Positions 56,903-64,000 of a DNA stretch of 64,000 nucleotides are shown here, piece after piece (the first letter of the stretch is position 1; every line of letters begins with the position of its first letter). The translations under genes were made by a program, and so were the position numbers. This stretch comes from Neisseria animaloris (GTDB lineage: Bacteria > Pseudomonadota > Gammaproteobacteria > Burkholderiales > Neisseriaceae): contig NZ_LR134440.1 of NCBI RefSeq assembly GCF_900637855.1, forward strand, positions 930,001 to 994,000, written 5' to 3'. The notes under the pieces are model-generated. The model was given only the letters and a program-made list of their open reading frames with translations, was not told the origin of the DNA and made no database searches.

Positions 56903-58231
56903 ATGTTCAATCACAGTAAAAACGAACTGCTGCAACTCTGCGATCAGGTGTTGACCTTAGCCAAGCAAAGCGGTGCCACGGCCGCCGAAGCGGATTTGAG
57001 CGAATCGCTCGGCCAAAGCGTTAATGTGCGCCTGAACGAAATCGAACAAATTGAATACCAGCAGGACAAATCGCTCGACATTACCGTATACGTCGGCCGG
57101 CGCAAAGGCCGCGCCAGCACCGCCGACTTCTCGCCGCAAGCCCTGCGCGATACCGTGCAGGCCGCCGTCGATATTGCCAAATACACCGCCGAAGACGATT
57201 GCGCGGGTTTGGCCGATGCCGGTTTGATGGCTCGTGAAATCGGCGATTTAGACAAATACCACGAATGGGATTTATCCGCCGAAGCCGCCGTCGCCCTTGC
57301 CAAACAATGCGAACAAGCCGCGTTGGATACCGACAACCGCATCACCAATTCCGACGGTGCAGGCATACAAACCGGGCATTACCAATATGTTTACGGCAAT
57401 TCGCACGGCTTTTCCGCCCACCAGCAAGGCACGCGCCACAGCATTTCATGCAGCGTGGTCGCCGCCGATTCAGACGGCATGCAGCGCGATTATTGGTATG
57501 ACACCTCTTGCCGCCATCTCGATTTGGAATCGCCGGAAAGCATCGGCCGCATTGCCGCCGAACGCACCGTGCGCCGTTTGGGAAGCCGCAGCATCCCCAC
57601 CGGCAGCTATCCCGTGTTGTTTGACACCGGCGTTTCCGGCGGCTTGATCGGCCACCTTATCGGCGGCTTAAGCGGCGGCGCACTCTACCGCCAAAGCAGC
57701 TTCCTCATCGACAGCCTCGGCAAACAAATTCTGCCCGCCTTCATCAATCTGCGCGAAGAACCGCATATTCCGCGCGCGTTCGGCAGCACTTATTTCGACG
57801 GCGAAGGCGTAGCCACCCGACCGCGCTTCGTGATTGAAAACGGCATCGTGCAAGGTTACTTTTTAAGCAGTTACAGCGCACGCAAACTCGGCATGCAAAC
57901 CACTGCCAACGCGGGCGGCGCGCATAATCTGTATTTGAGCAGCACCCATGCCGCCCAAGCCGGTTTGCTCAAAGAAATGGGTACCGGCCTGCTCGTTACC
58001 GAACTGATGGGGCAAGGAGTCAATACGCTTACCGGCGATTATTCGCGTGGCGCGGCGGGCTTCTGGGTCGAAAACGGCGCGATTGCTTATCCCGTGCAAG
58101 AAATCACCATTGCAGGACGTTTGCAGGATATGTATCTGAACATCATCGGCGTTGCCGACGATGCTCTGAAACGTTCGCCGAATAAAATCGGTTCGATTCT
58201 GATCGGCGGTATGACTGCGGCGGGCACTTAA
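56903..58231 (+). CDS. pmbA: Metalloprotease PmbA (TldE)
   Basis: 442 residues from ATG 56903 (MFNHSKNELLQ). TldD/PmbA fold: VNVRLNEIEQIEYQQDKSLDITVYVGRRKGRAST, SNSDGAG-like ITNSDGAGIQTG, and the C-terminal GGLSGGALYRQSSFLIDSLGKQI, DGEGVATRPRFVIENG, GVNTLTGDYSRGAAGFWVENG. PmbA pairs with TldD, which holds the metal site, to cut small peptides (microcin, CcdA). TldD is not in this window. A GTG nine codons upstream is in frame but weak. Confidence 0.94.
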   Translation: MFNHSKNELLQLCDQVLTLAKQSGATAAEADLSESLGQSVNVRLNEIEQIEYQQDKSLDITVYVGRRKGRASTADFSPQALRDTVQAAVDIAKYTAEDDCAGLADAGLMAREIGDLDKYHEWDLSAEAAVALAKQCEQAALDTDNRITNSDGAGIQTGHYQYVYGNSHGFSAHQQGTRHSISCSVVAADSDGMQRDYWYDTSCRHLDLESPESIGRIAAERTVRRLGSRSIPTGSYPVLFDTGVSGGLIGHLIGGLSGGALYRQSSFLIDSLGKQILPAFINLREEPHIPRAFGSTYFDGEGVATRPRFVIENGIVQGYFLSSYSARKLGMQTTANAGGAHNLYLSSTHAAQAGLLKEMGTGLLVTELMGQGVNTLTGDYSRGAAGFWVENGAIAYPVQEITIAGRLQDMYLNIIGVADDALKRSPNKIGSILIGGMTAAGT

Positions 58232-58318
58232 CCGCACCGAACGGCCGGAAAATGGCGCAACGTTTCAATCGGATTCCGCCTTCCACCCACGGACAAACCG
58301 GCTTCCGTAACCTGACTG

Positions 58319-58354
58319 AAAAGGCCGTCTGAAAAATGTTTTCAGACGGCCTTT
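58319..58354. terminator. DUS-pair bidirectional terminator
   Basis: AAAAGGCCGTCTGAAAA/TTTTCAGACGGCCTTTT between convergent pmbA and the 58362 gene. Confidence 0.88.
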
Positions 58355-58361
58355 TGATTTC

Positions 58362-58982
58362 TTACGGTTTATGACAAGCCTCATACAGCGGCTGCAACGC
58401 CCTAATCGTTTGCACAATCCATTCCACGCTGTCCGCTTTTCCCAAATCATCCCGTTCGATATGCTTGCCGATGCAGAAAAAATCCTCGTCCGACTGCAAG
58501 ACAAACCCCTGTTCCGCCTGCCGTGCCACGGTCGGATAATCGGCATACTCGCTCTCGCTTCCATGCCAAATATCGAAACTACCGAAAGTTTCAAAGTCAA
58601 GCCCATCCGGCCATTGATTATAGTGGGCAAGGGTAATCGGCGATTTTCCCGCTTTGTAGCAATGCCAATCCAAACTCACGGTCAACCGGCGGCGGTTGAG
58701 CAGCACCGACAAAATGGCTGCCGAATCTTGATAGGAGGCGTATTTGAAATAGGCGAAAAAGTGGGCGCGCACCTGCCAGCCGTTGCACCAGCGTTCGATA
58801 TGCGGCGGAGCGAACGGTTCTCCCAATTTTTCGGCCGTTTGCATAATGATAGCCTGCCAAATCTGCCATGCGGCTTTGTAATCGGCTTTGATTTGGGGAA
58901 TGGTTTCGGGTTGGTATTTTTTGAGTTGTGCAAATTGGAAAAACGGCCGGTTGAATAAATCACAGCTTGCCGGAGTGAGCAT
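58362..58982 (-). CDS. Conserved hypothetical protein, HI_0552-like
   Basis: 206 residues, soluble, aromatic-rich. MLTPASCDLFNRPFFQFAQLKKYQPETIPQIK at the start, WCNGWQVRAHFFAYFKYASYQDSAAILSVLLNRRRLTVSLDWHCYKAG in the middle, EDFFCIGKHIERDDL and WIVQTIRALQPLYEAC at the end. I believe it is the HI_0552-type family, sometimes misnamed glucose-6-phosphate dehydrogenase family. No catalytic motif is evident. Single gene; the region behind (58983-59123) is packed with uptake words. Confidence 0.75.
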   Translation of the reverse strand: MLTPASCDLFNRPFFQFAQLKKYQPETIPQIKADYKAAWQIWQAIIMQTAEKLGEPFAPPHIERWCNGWQVRAHFFAYFKYASYQDSAAILSVLLNRRRLTVSLDWHCYKAGKSPITLAHYNQWPDGLDFETFGSFDIWHGSESEYADYPTVARQAEQGFVLQSDEDFFCIGKHIERDDLGKADSVEWIVQTIRALQPLYEACHKP

Positions 58983-59012
58983 GGTGTTCCCTTTACGGAA
59001 AGTTTTATCAAA

Positions 59013-59113
59013 CGGCTTTCAGACGGCCTCTCGACCCAAACCTTGCTTCAGAAGGCCGTCTGAAAACGGACGGGATAAAGTTTGGCACGGCCGGAACTTT
59101 TCAGACGGCCTTT
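59013..59113. repeat. Uptake-sequence cluster
   Basis: Three uptake words within 100 bases: TTTCAGACGGCCTC (59019-59032), AGGCCGTCTGAAAA (59052-59065) and TTTTCAGACGGCCTTTT (59098-59114). The latter two can pair and act as the metB terminator. Confidence 0.75.
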
Positions 59114-59123
59114 TGCCTCGGCG

Positions 59124-60278
59124 TTACAACGTGGTATCCAGCGCATTGGAAATATCGTTCCAAATATCGTTGATGTCTTCGATACCGGCGGAAAAACGCA
59201 ACAAACCTTCTTTGATACCCAAGCCTGCTTTCAATTCGGCCGACATGCCGCTGTGCGACTGGGAATAACTGTGGTTTACCAAACTTTCCACTCCGCCGAG
59301 GCTGGAAGCCATTTTGACGAGTTTCATGTTTTTAATTACGCTGTTGGCCGCAGCTTGGGTATCGTTTTTCAAATAAACCGATACCACGCCGCCGAAACCG
59401 CGCATCTGCCGTTTTGCCAATTCGTGATGCTCATGCGACGGCAAGCCCGGGTAAAACACTTTGGCAACGGCGGGATGCGCCTCAAGGCGGCGGGCGAGTT
59501 CGGCGGCGTTTTCAAGATGCTGCTTCATGCGCACCACCAACGTTTTGATACCCCTCAATACCAGCGCACAATCCATCGGACCGGCCACTGCTCCCGCATT
59601 TGTCATCATATTGCGCAACGGTTTGGCGAGCTTCGCATCTTTTACCGCCACCACCCCCATCAACGCGTCGGAATGGCCGCACAGGTATTTAGTAGCGGAA
59701 TGGAACACAATGTCGCAACCCATATCGAGCGGATTTTGCAGGTACGGCGTGGCAAAAGTGTTGTCCACCCCCACTAATGCCCCCGCCGCTTTGGCTTTGG
59801 CGGCCAGCGTTTTGATGTCTACCAAACGTAAAAGGGGGTTCGAAGGGGTTTCCAGCCAGAGCATTTTCACTTTTCCGTCGGCAAGAATAGCATCAAGGCT
59901 GGCGGCATCGGTCAAATCGGCAAACACCACGTTCACGCCCCAATGTGCGTATACGTCCACCAACAAATCGTAGGCACCGCCGTAAATATCGGCCACCGCC
60001 ACGATGGTGTCGCCCGGGCGTAAAAACGTGCGCCAAACAGTATCGATTCCGGCCATGCCGCTGGCAAAAGCAAATCCTGCCGTGCCGTTTTCCAGCTCGG
60101 CAACCGTGTCTTCCAGCACCTTGCGAGTGGGATTGTTGAGGCGAGAATATTTGTAAGGCACATTTTCACCGATTTCGTGCATGGCAAACATGCTGTTCTG
60201 ATAAATCGGCGGCATGATGGCGCGGTTGTGCTCGTCGCAGTCGTAAGAGGAGTGGATGGCTTGGGTGGCAAATTCCAT
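59124..60278 (-). CDS. metB: Cystathionine gamma-synthase/lyase type transsulfuration enzyme
   Basis: 384 residues. Cys/Met metabolism PLP family: TQAIHSSYDCDEHNRAIMPPIYQNSMF, YSRLNNPTRKVLEDTVAELENG, FASGMAGI, the PLP lysine in HSATKYLCGHSDALMG, and SLGGVESLVNHSYSQSH near the end. Most likely cystathionine gamma-synthase of methionine synthesis, though gamma-lyase or O-succinylhomoserine sulfhydrylase activity cannot be excluded from sequence. Divergent from folE2, with its own promoter. Confidence 0.88.
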   Translation of the reverse strand: MEFATQAIHSSYDCDEHNRAIMPPIYQNSMFAMHEIGENVPYKYSRLNNPTRKVLEDTVAELENGTAGFAFASGMAGIDTVWRTFLRPGDTIVAVADIYGGAYDLLVDVYAHWGVNVVFADLTDAASLDAILADGKVKMLWLETPSNPLLRLVDIKTLAAKAKAAGALVGVDNTFATPYLQNPLDMGCDIVFHSATKYLCGHSDALMGVVAVKDAKLAKPLRNMMTNAGAVAGPMDCALVLRGIKTLVVRMKQHLENAAELARRLEAHPAVAKVFYPGLPSHEHHELAKRQMRGFGGVVSVYLKNDTQAAANSVIKNMKLVKMASSLGGVESLVNHSYSQSHSGMSAELKAGLGIKEGLLRFSAGIEDINDIWNDISNALDTTL

Positions 60279-60308
60279 GGCGTTCGATCTTTAGATAAAT
60301 AAAACAGT

Positions 60309-60338
60309 ATTTTATCACTATCTAAAAAATAGAAACAA
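60309..60338 (-). promoter_or_regulatory. Promoter of metB
   Basis: On the minus strand TTGTTT (60333-60338), 18-bp spacer, TAAAAT (60309-60314) preceded by TG; it lies 31 bases upstream of the metB start. Confidence 0.55.
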
Positions 60339-60361
60339 TCAATGTCGGCTGTGGTTTCGAG

Positions 60362-60370
60362 TGATATAAT
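60362..60370 (+). promoter_or_regulatory. Extended -10 promoter of folE2
   Basis: TGATATAAT, extended -10 element with TATAAT at 60365-60370, about 160 bases upstream of folE2. A DUS pair with one changed base (GGCCGTCTTAAAA, 60411-60450) lies in the leader. Confidence 0.5.
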
Positions 60371-60532
60371 CCCACCTCTAAAAAGCAGCCGAATTTTTTG
60401 GCAACAATAAACAGGCCGTCTTAAAATGCGAAGCCGTTTTCAGACGGCCCGACACAGGCTTAGGCCTTGTTTTTTCATACCACCGCACACACATAGGGCA
60501 TCCGCCCGTTTTATTCTAAGGAAATCCGCCGC

Positions 60533-61306
60533 ATGAACGCCATTGCAGACGTGCAATCCAGCCCCGATTTACGCAATATGCCGATTAACCAAGTCGGCAT
60601 TAAAGATTTACGTTTACCCATCACTCTCGACACCGCCGAAGGTTCGCAAAACACGGTCGCCCGGCTGACCATGACCGTTTTCCTGCCTGCCGACCAAAAA
60701 GGCACGCACATGTCGCGTTTCGTGGCGCTGATGGAAAGCCAAACCGAGGCCTTGTGTTTCAACCGTTTGAAAATACTTACCGAAGAAATGGTGGCATTAC
60801 TCGATTCGCATTCGGGCAAAATCAGCGTATCATTTCCGTTTTTCCGCAAAAAAGCCGCACCCGTGTCGGGCATCCAATCGCTGTTGGATTATGACGTTAC
60901 CCTCACCGGCGAAATCAAAAACGGCGTATACAGCCACACGCTGAAAGTATTGGTGCCGGTAACCAGCCTGTGCCCGTGTTCCAAAGAAATTTCCCAATAC
61001 GGCGCGCACAACCAACGCTCGCACGTTACCGTAACCATCACCTGCGGCAGCGAAGTCGGCATCGAAGAAGTGATCGATTGCGTGGAATCGCAGGCCTCTT
61101 GCCAACTCTACGGCCTGCTCAAACGCCCTGATGAAAAATACGTTACCGAAAAAGCGTATGAAAATCCAAAATTCGTGGAAGATATGGTGCGTGATGTCGC
61201 CACCCGCCTCATCGCTGACAGCCGCGTGTGCGGCTTTGTAGTGGAAAGTGAAAATTTCGAGTCGATTCACAACCATTCGGCCTATGCTTACATTTCCTAC
61301 CCTTAA
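60533..61306 (+). CDS. folE2: GTP cyclohydrolase FolE2 (type IB)
   Basis: 257 residues, the family length. [65 protein letters not shown] with the metal-binding Cys, and FEDMVRD-like [25 protein letters not shown]. It starts folate (and queuosine) synthesis from GTP without strict zinc need, unlike FolE. Neisseria species depend on this form. Confidence 0.97.
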   Translation: MNAIADVQSSPDLRNMPINQVGIKDLRLPITLDTAEGSQNTVARLTMTVFLPADQKGTHMSRFVALMESQTEALCFNRLKILTEEMVALLDSHSGKISVSFPFFRKKAAPVSGIQSLLDYDVTLTGEIKNGVYSHTLKVLVPVTSLCPCSKEISQYGAHNQRSHVTVTITCGSEVGIEEVIDCVESQASCQLYGLLKRPDEKYVTEKAYENPKFVEDMVRDVATRLIADSRVCGFVVESENFESIHNHSAYAYISYP

Positions 61307-61318
61307 ATACGGGGTGGG

Positions 61319-61363
61319 AAGGCCGTCTGAAAAACATGGCATCCGTTTTTTCAGACGGCCTCT
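61319..61363 (+). terminator. DUS-pair terminator behind folE2
   Basis: AAGGCCGTCTGAAAAA and TTTTTTCAGACGGCCT with an 11-nt loop, 12 bases past the stop. Confidence 0.82.
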
Positions 61364-61541
61364 CTTTCATTTTACGGTGTTTATAAAAACATAACTTTAC
61401 AACCTATTGTGTCAGAATACTTCCTACTTTCCGTCTAAAGGCATATAGATTACAAAACTGCCCGCCGCGAACAGCCGGGCTTTCGTTTTTTGCCCCTACT
61501 TCGACTATCATACTTTCAGGCCGTCTGAAACGAGCAATGCC

Positions 61542-63341
61542 ATGAAAAAACTACTCTATTTTCTCACTACCTTTTTTGTTTTCATCACCGGCGCACATGC
61601 GGTAGATGCTTCCAAACTGCTGCCGCCCGAGCAGGCGTTCATACCGCAGGTCAACGTAACCGACCAAGGTATTAACGTGCAGTTTGCGATTGCCGACGGT
61701 TATTATCTCTATCAAGCGAAAATCCTTGCCGATACCAATCCCGCCGGCCTGCTGGCCGCACCACAATACAGTAAAGGCGAAGAAAAAGAAGATGAATTCT
61801 TCGGCAAACAAACCGTGTATCACCATGCCGCACAAATCAACTGGCCGTACGCTAAAAAAGCGCAAAAATACCAATTAACACTGCAATATCAAGGCTGTGC
61901 CGAAGTCGGTGTATGTTACCCGCCCACCGAGACCACTTTCGACATCACCCACAACGGGCTTTACCAGCCTCAGGCCGAAGCACCGGCAAACAGCAAAGAC
62001 CGCTTCCTGCAATCGGCTCCGGCGGCATCGGGTTCGTCGACCGCTCCTGCCAAAGGCTTGGACAGCAGTCGGTTCAAACTTTCATGGGATACGCTAAACG
62101 CCAATTTATTGGCGTTTTTTCTCGCCGGGCTGGGCTTGAGCTTTACCGCCTGTATGTATCCGCTGCTGCCGATCGTATCGAGCATCGTGGTAGGCGATAA
62201 AAACGCGTCCAAAGGCCGTGCTTTCGCCCTTTCCATGGTTTACGTGCAGGGCTTGGCGCTCACTTACACCATGGTCGGCGTGGTTGCGGGCTTAACCGGC
62301 GCGCTGCTTACCGTGTGGCTGCAACAACCGTGGGTGGTGCTGGCGGCGGCGGCCGTGATGGTGCTGCTGGCTTTGTCGATGTTCGGCGTGTTTACCCTCC
62401 AATTGCCTGCTTCCGTACAAGGCTATTTCCAAAACCAAAGCAATAAATTAAGCGGCGGCAAAATCGTTTCCGTATTCGTGATGGGCATGCTGTCGGCTCT
62501 GATTGTCGGCCCCTGCGTAGCTCCTCCGCTGGCTTTTGCCCTCGGCTATATCGGCCAGACCGGTGATGCGGCATTGGGTGGCTTGGCTTTATACACGCTG
62601 GCACTCGGTACCGGCGTGCCGCTGATTGCCATCGGCACCTTCGGCGGCCATATTCTGCCCCGCGCGGGCACTTGGATGGACGGCATCAAATACGCTTTCG
62701 GCTTTATCCTGCTTGCCGTTGCCGTTTATCTGGCCACGCCTTATCTGCCCTATCTTTTGGTGATCGCTCTGTACACCTTGCTGCTGATCATTCCCGCCGG
62801 GCTACTGTTGGCCGGCTCCAGAAAGCAGGCAGGCCGTCTGAAAACCGCAGGCTTGGTTTTGGGCACGGTGCTACTGGCCGGCGGTTCATGGTTTGCTTAC
62901 CAAAGTGCTAACAAACAAACCACCGCCCTGCACCACTTCCTCACGCTTGCGCCGCCTGCCGCCGAAGGAGAAAGCAGCACACACGGCCATGTTTACACCG
63001 ATGTGTCGGAATTGAAAGCCGCCATGCAGGCCGCTTTGGAGCAAAACCCACAAAAACCGGTATTGCTTGATTTTTATGCCGACTGGTGTATTTCGTGCAA
63101 AGAAATGGCGGCCTACACCTTCAACCAGCCTTCGGTGCATGAAGCGGTGGATATGGATCGTTTCTTCCAAATCGACGTTACTGCCAATACGCCCGAACAT
63201 CAGGCGTTATTGAAAGAATACGGCTTGTTCGGCCCACCCGGAGTGTTTGTTATCCGCGCCGACGGCAGCCGCAGCGAAGCCTTGCTGGGCTTTGTGAAAC
63301 CGGATGCATTTATCGAGTGGTATAAGCAAAACGAAAAGTAA
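61542..63341 (+). CDS. dsbD: Thiol:disulfide interchange protein DsbD
   Basis: 599 residues. Signal peptide (LLYFLTTFFVFITGAHA), periplasmic N-domain with the active Cys pair in CAEVGVCYPP, eight-helix membrane part (about 185-445) with ACMYPLLPIV and GPCVAPPLAFALGYIG holding the membrane Cys pair, and the C-terminal thioredoxin domain with DFYADWCISCKEM. It passes electrons from cytoplasmic thioredoxin to periplasmic DsbC and cytochrome maturation. Downstream is a strong DUS terminator. Confidence 0.96.
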   Translation: MKKLLYFLTTFFVFITGAHAVDASKLLPPEQAFIPQVNVTDQGINVQFAIADGYYLYQAKILADTNPAGLLAAPQYSKGEEKEDEFFGKQTVYHHAAQINWPYAKKAQKYQLTLQYQGCAEVGVCYPPTETTFDITHNGLYQPQAEAPANSKDRFLQSAPAASGSSTAPAKGLDSSRFKLSWDTLNANLLAFFLAGLGLSFTACMYPLLPIVSSIVVGDKNASKGRAFALSMVYVQGLALTYTMVGVVAGLTGALLTVWLQQPWVVLAAAAVMVLLALSMFGVFTLQLPASVQGYFQNQSNKLSGGKIVSVFVMGMLSALIVGPCVAPPLAFALGYIGQTGDAALGGLALYTLALGTGVPLIAIGTFGGHILPRAGTWMDGIKYAFGFILLAVAVYLATPYLPYLLVIALYTLLLIIPAGLLLAGSRKQAGRLKTAGLVLGTVLLAGGSWFAYQSANKQTTALHHFLTLAPPAAEGESSTHGHVYTDVSELKAAMQAALEQNPQKPVLLDFYADWCISCKEMAAYTFNQPSVHEAVDMDRFFQIDVTANTPEHQALLKEYGLFGPPGVFVIRADGSRSEALLGFVKPDAFIEWYKQNEK

Positions 63342-63356
63342 TCCCTACAAAGCGAA

Positions 63357-63389
63357 GAGGCCGTCTGAAAAGTTTTTTCAGACGGCCTC
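63357..63389. terminator. DUS-pair bidirectional terminator
   Basis: GAGGCCGTCTGAAAA/TTTTCAGACGGCCTC between convergent dsbD and the GntR-type gene. Confidence 0.88.
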
Positions 63390-63407
63390 CCTCTCATTCC
63401 AACCACT

Positions 63408-64000
63408 TCAAAATTCCATGCTTTCCGCTTCAAACTTCCTCAGCAACCGAGCCTGACATTCCCCCAGATGGCGGCGCATTAATTTGCAGGCACGGTTACG
63501 TTTGCCTTCTGCCAATAAATCGAGTATTTCGCGGTGTTCGCAATAAGTATGGCGCAAACGGTCTTTCGGCTTGTCGAATACGGCAATAATTAGCGACGAA
63601 CGCGCACATACGGCATGCATCATTTCCAGCAGCACATCGTTATCGAGCAACCGTGCCAATTCGATATGAAACGCATTGGCCAAACGGTTCCAGCTCACAC
63701 GGTCGCCGCGTGCGAAAGCCGCTTCTTCCTCGTCCACCAAAGCATACAGCGGTTGCAAACGCTCCGACAGGCTTTCGTCGTTTTGATCCAGCAGCATGTT
63801 TACCACGGTTTCTTCCAACGCAATCCGTGTTTCGAACACATCGCGGGTTTCTTTCGCGTCGGGCACATGTACGAATGCGCCGCGGTTGGGCAGCAGGTCG
63901 ACGATTTTATCGTGTGCCAACAATGAAAGTGCGCCGCGCACGGTGTTGCGCGAGCAAACCATCTGGCGGCACAAATCGGATTCGGTCAGCTTTTTACCCG
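63408..64000 (-). CDS. GntR-family transcriptional regulator with FCD domain (5' end outside window)
   Basis: The frame enters from the right edge; about 197 residues are seen. The visible N-terminal part is the end of a GntR winged helix (GKKLTESDLCRQMVCSRNTVRGALSLLAHDKIVDLLPNRGAFVHVP), followed by the helical FCD effector domain (VFETRIALEETVVNML, AFHIELARLLDNDVLLEMM, HREILDLLAEGKRNRACKLMRRHL) with the metal-binding pattern of Asp/His residues. FadR-like regulators of this kind respond to small organic acids. The effector and target are unknown. Confidence 0.9.
   Translation of the reverse strand, partial: GKKLTESDLCRQMVCSRNTVRGALSLLAHDKIVDLLPNRGAFVHVPDAKETRDVFETRIALEETVVNMLLDQNDESLSERLQPLYALVDEEEAAFARGDRVSWNRLANAFHIELARLLDNDVLLEMMHAVCARSSLIIAVFDKPKDRLRHTYCEHREILDLLAEGKRNRACKLMRRHLGECQARLLRKFEAESMEF

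Overview
The window comes from a Neisseriaceae chromosome, almost certainly a commensal or animal-associated Neisseria. The 10-mer DNA uptake word GCCGTCTGAA is scattered everywhere, mostly as AGGCCGTCTGAA (the AG-DUS dialect). It often occurs as converging pairs that form hairpin terminators behind genes. Gene content (short HisG, MetN without its C-terminal regulatory domain, a LptD that starts with TTG, folE2, Hsp33, a Sco protein, NlpC/P60) is typical of the genus.

Layout. 1-19.3 kb is core chromosome: the end of bamC, a lipoprotein, argS, a cold-shock/Excalibur membrane protein, a decaying 5-oxoprolinase locus (pxpB broken, pxpC open, pxpA reduced to its start), trhP, serS, holC, a tiny secreted protein, glnQ, rsmA, small membrane proteins, an SDR-maf pair, hisD, a NYN/LOTUS protein, hisG and a Sco protein. 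At 19482 lies tRNA-Leu(CAA).

19.6-28.0 kb is an integrated element of about 8.4 kb. Its order is tyrosine integrase, an unknown low-GC gene with a poly-A frameshift, an AlpA-type regulator, a HTH protein, a coiled-coil protein, a terminase small subunit, an RNA-regulated operon (C4-like antisense RNA, small ORF, truncated P4-type primase, winged-helix replication-like protein), a Phd/PIN toxin-antitoxin pair, and a gene-free 1.7 kb tail full of palindromic repeats that looks like a replication origin. With a TerS but no large terminase, capsid or tail genes, it reads as a phage satellite (PICI/P4-like). Its most striking part is the leader at 23730-23976: promoter, target site, intrinsic terminator, C4-like RNA, and a second target site touching the ribosome-binding site. 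This is the architecture of phage P4 RNA immunity.

28.1-35.0 kb holds a leftward tssJ-K-L-M block of a type VI secretion system (membrane complex plus baseplate connector), poor in uptake words and without the other T6SS genes. 35.4-64 kb is core chromosome again: moaA, lrgAB, NlpC/P60, an ABC1 kinase, metN-I-Q, an MFS carrier, fabI, mscL, hslO, murJ, an AmgK-like kinase divergent from lptD-surA, a methyltransferase, a J-domain protein, tsaD, yjgA/darP, pmbA, a HI_0552-like protein, metB divergent from folE2, dsbD and the truncated end of a GntR-family regulator.
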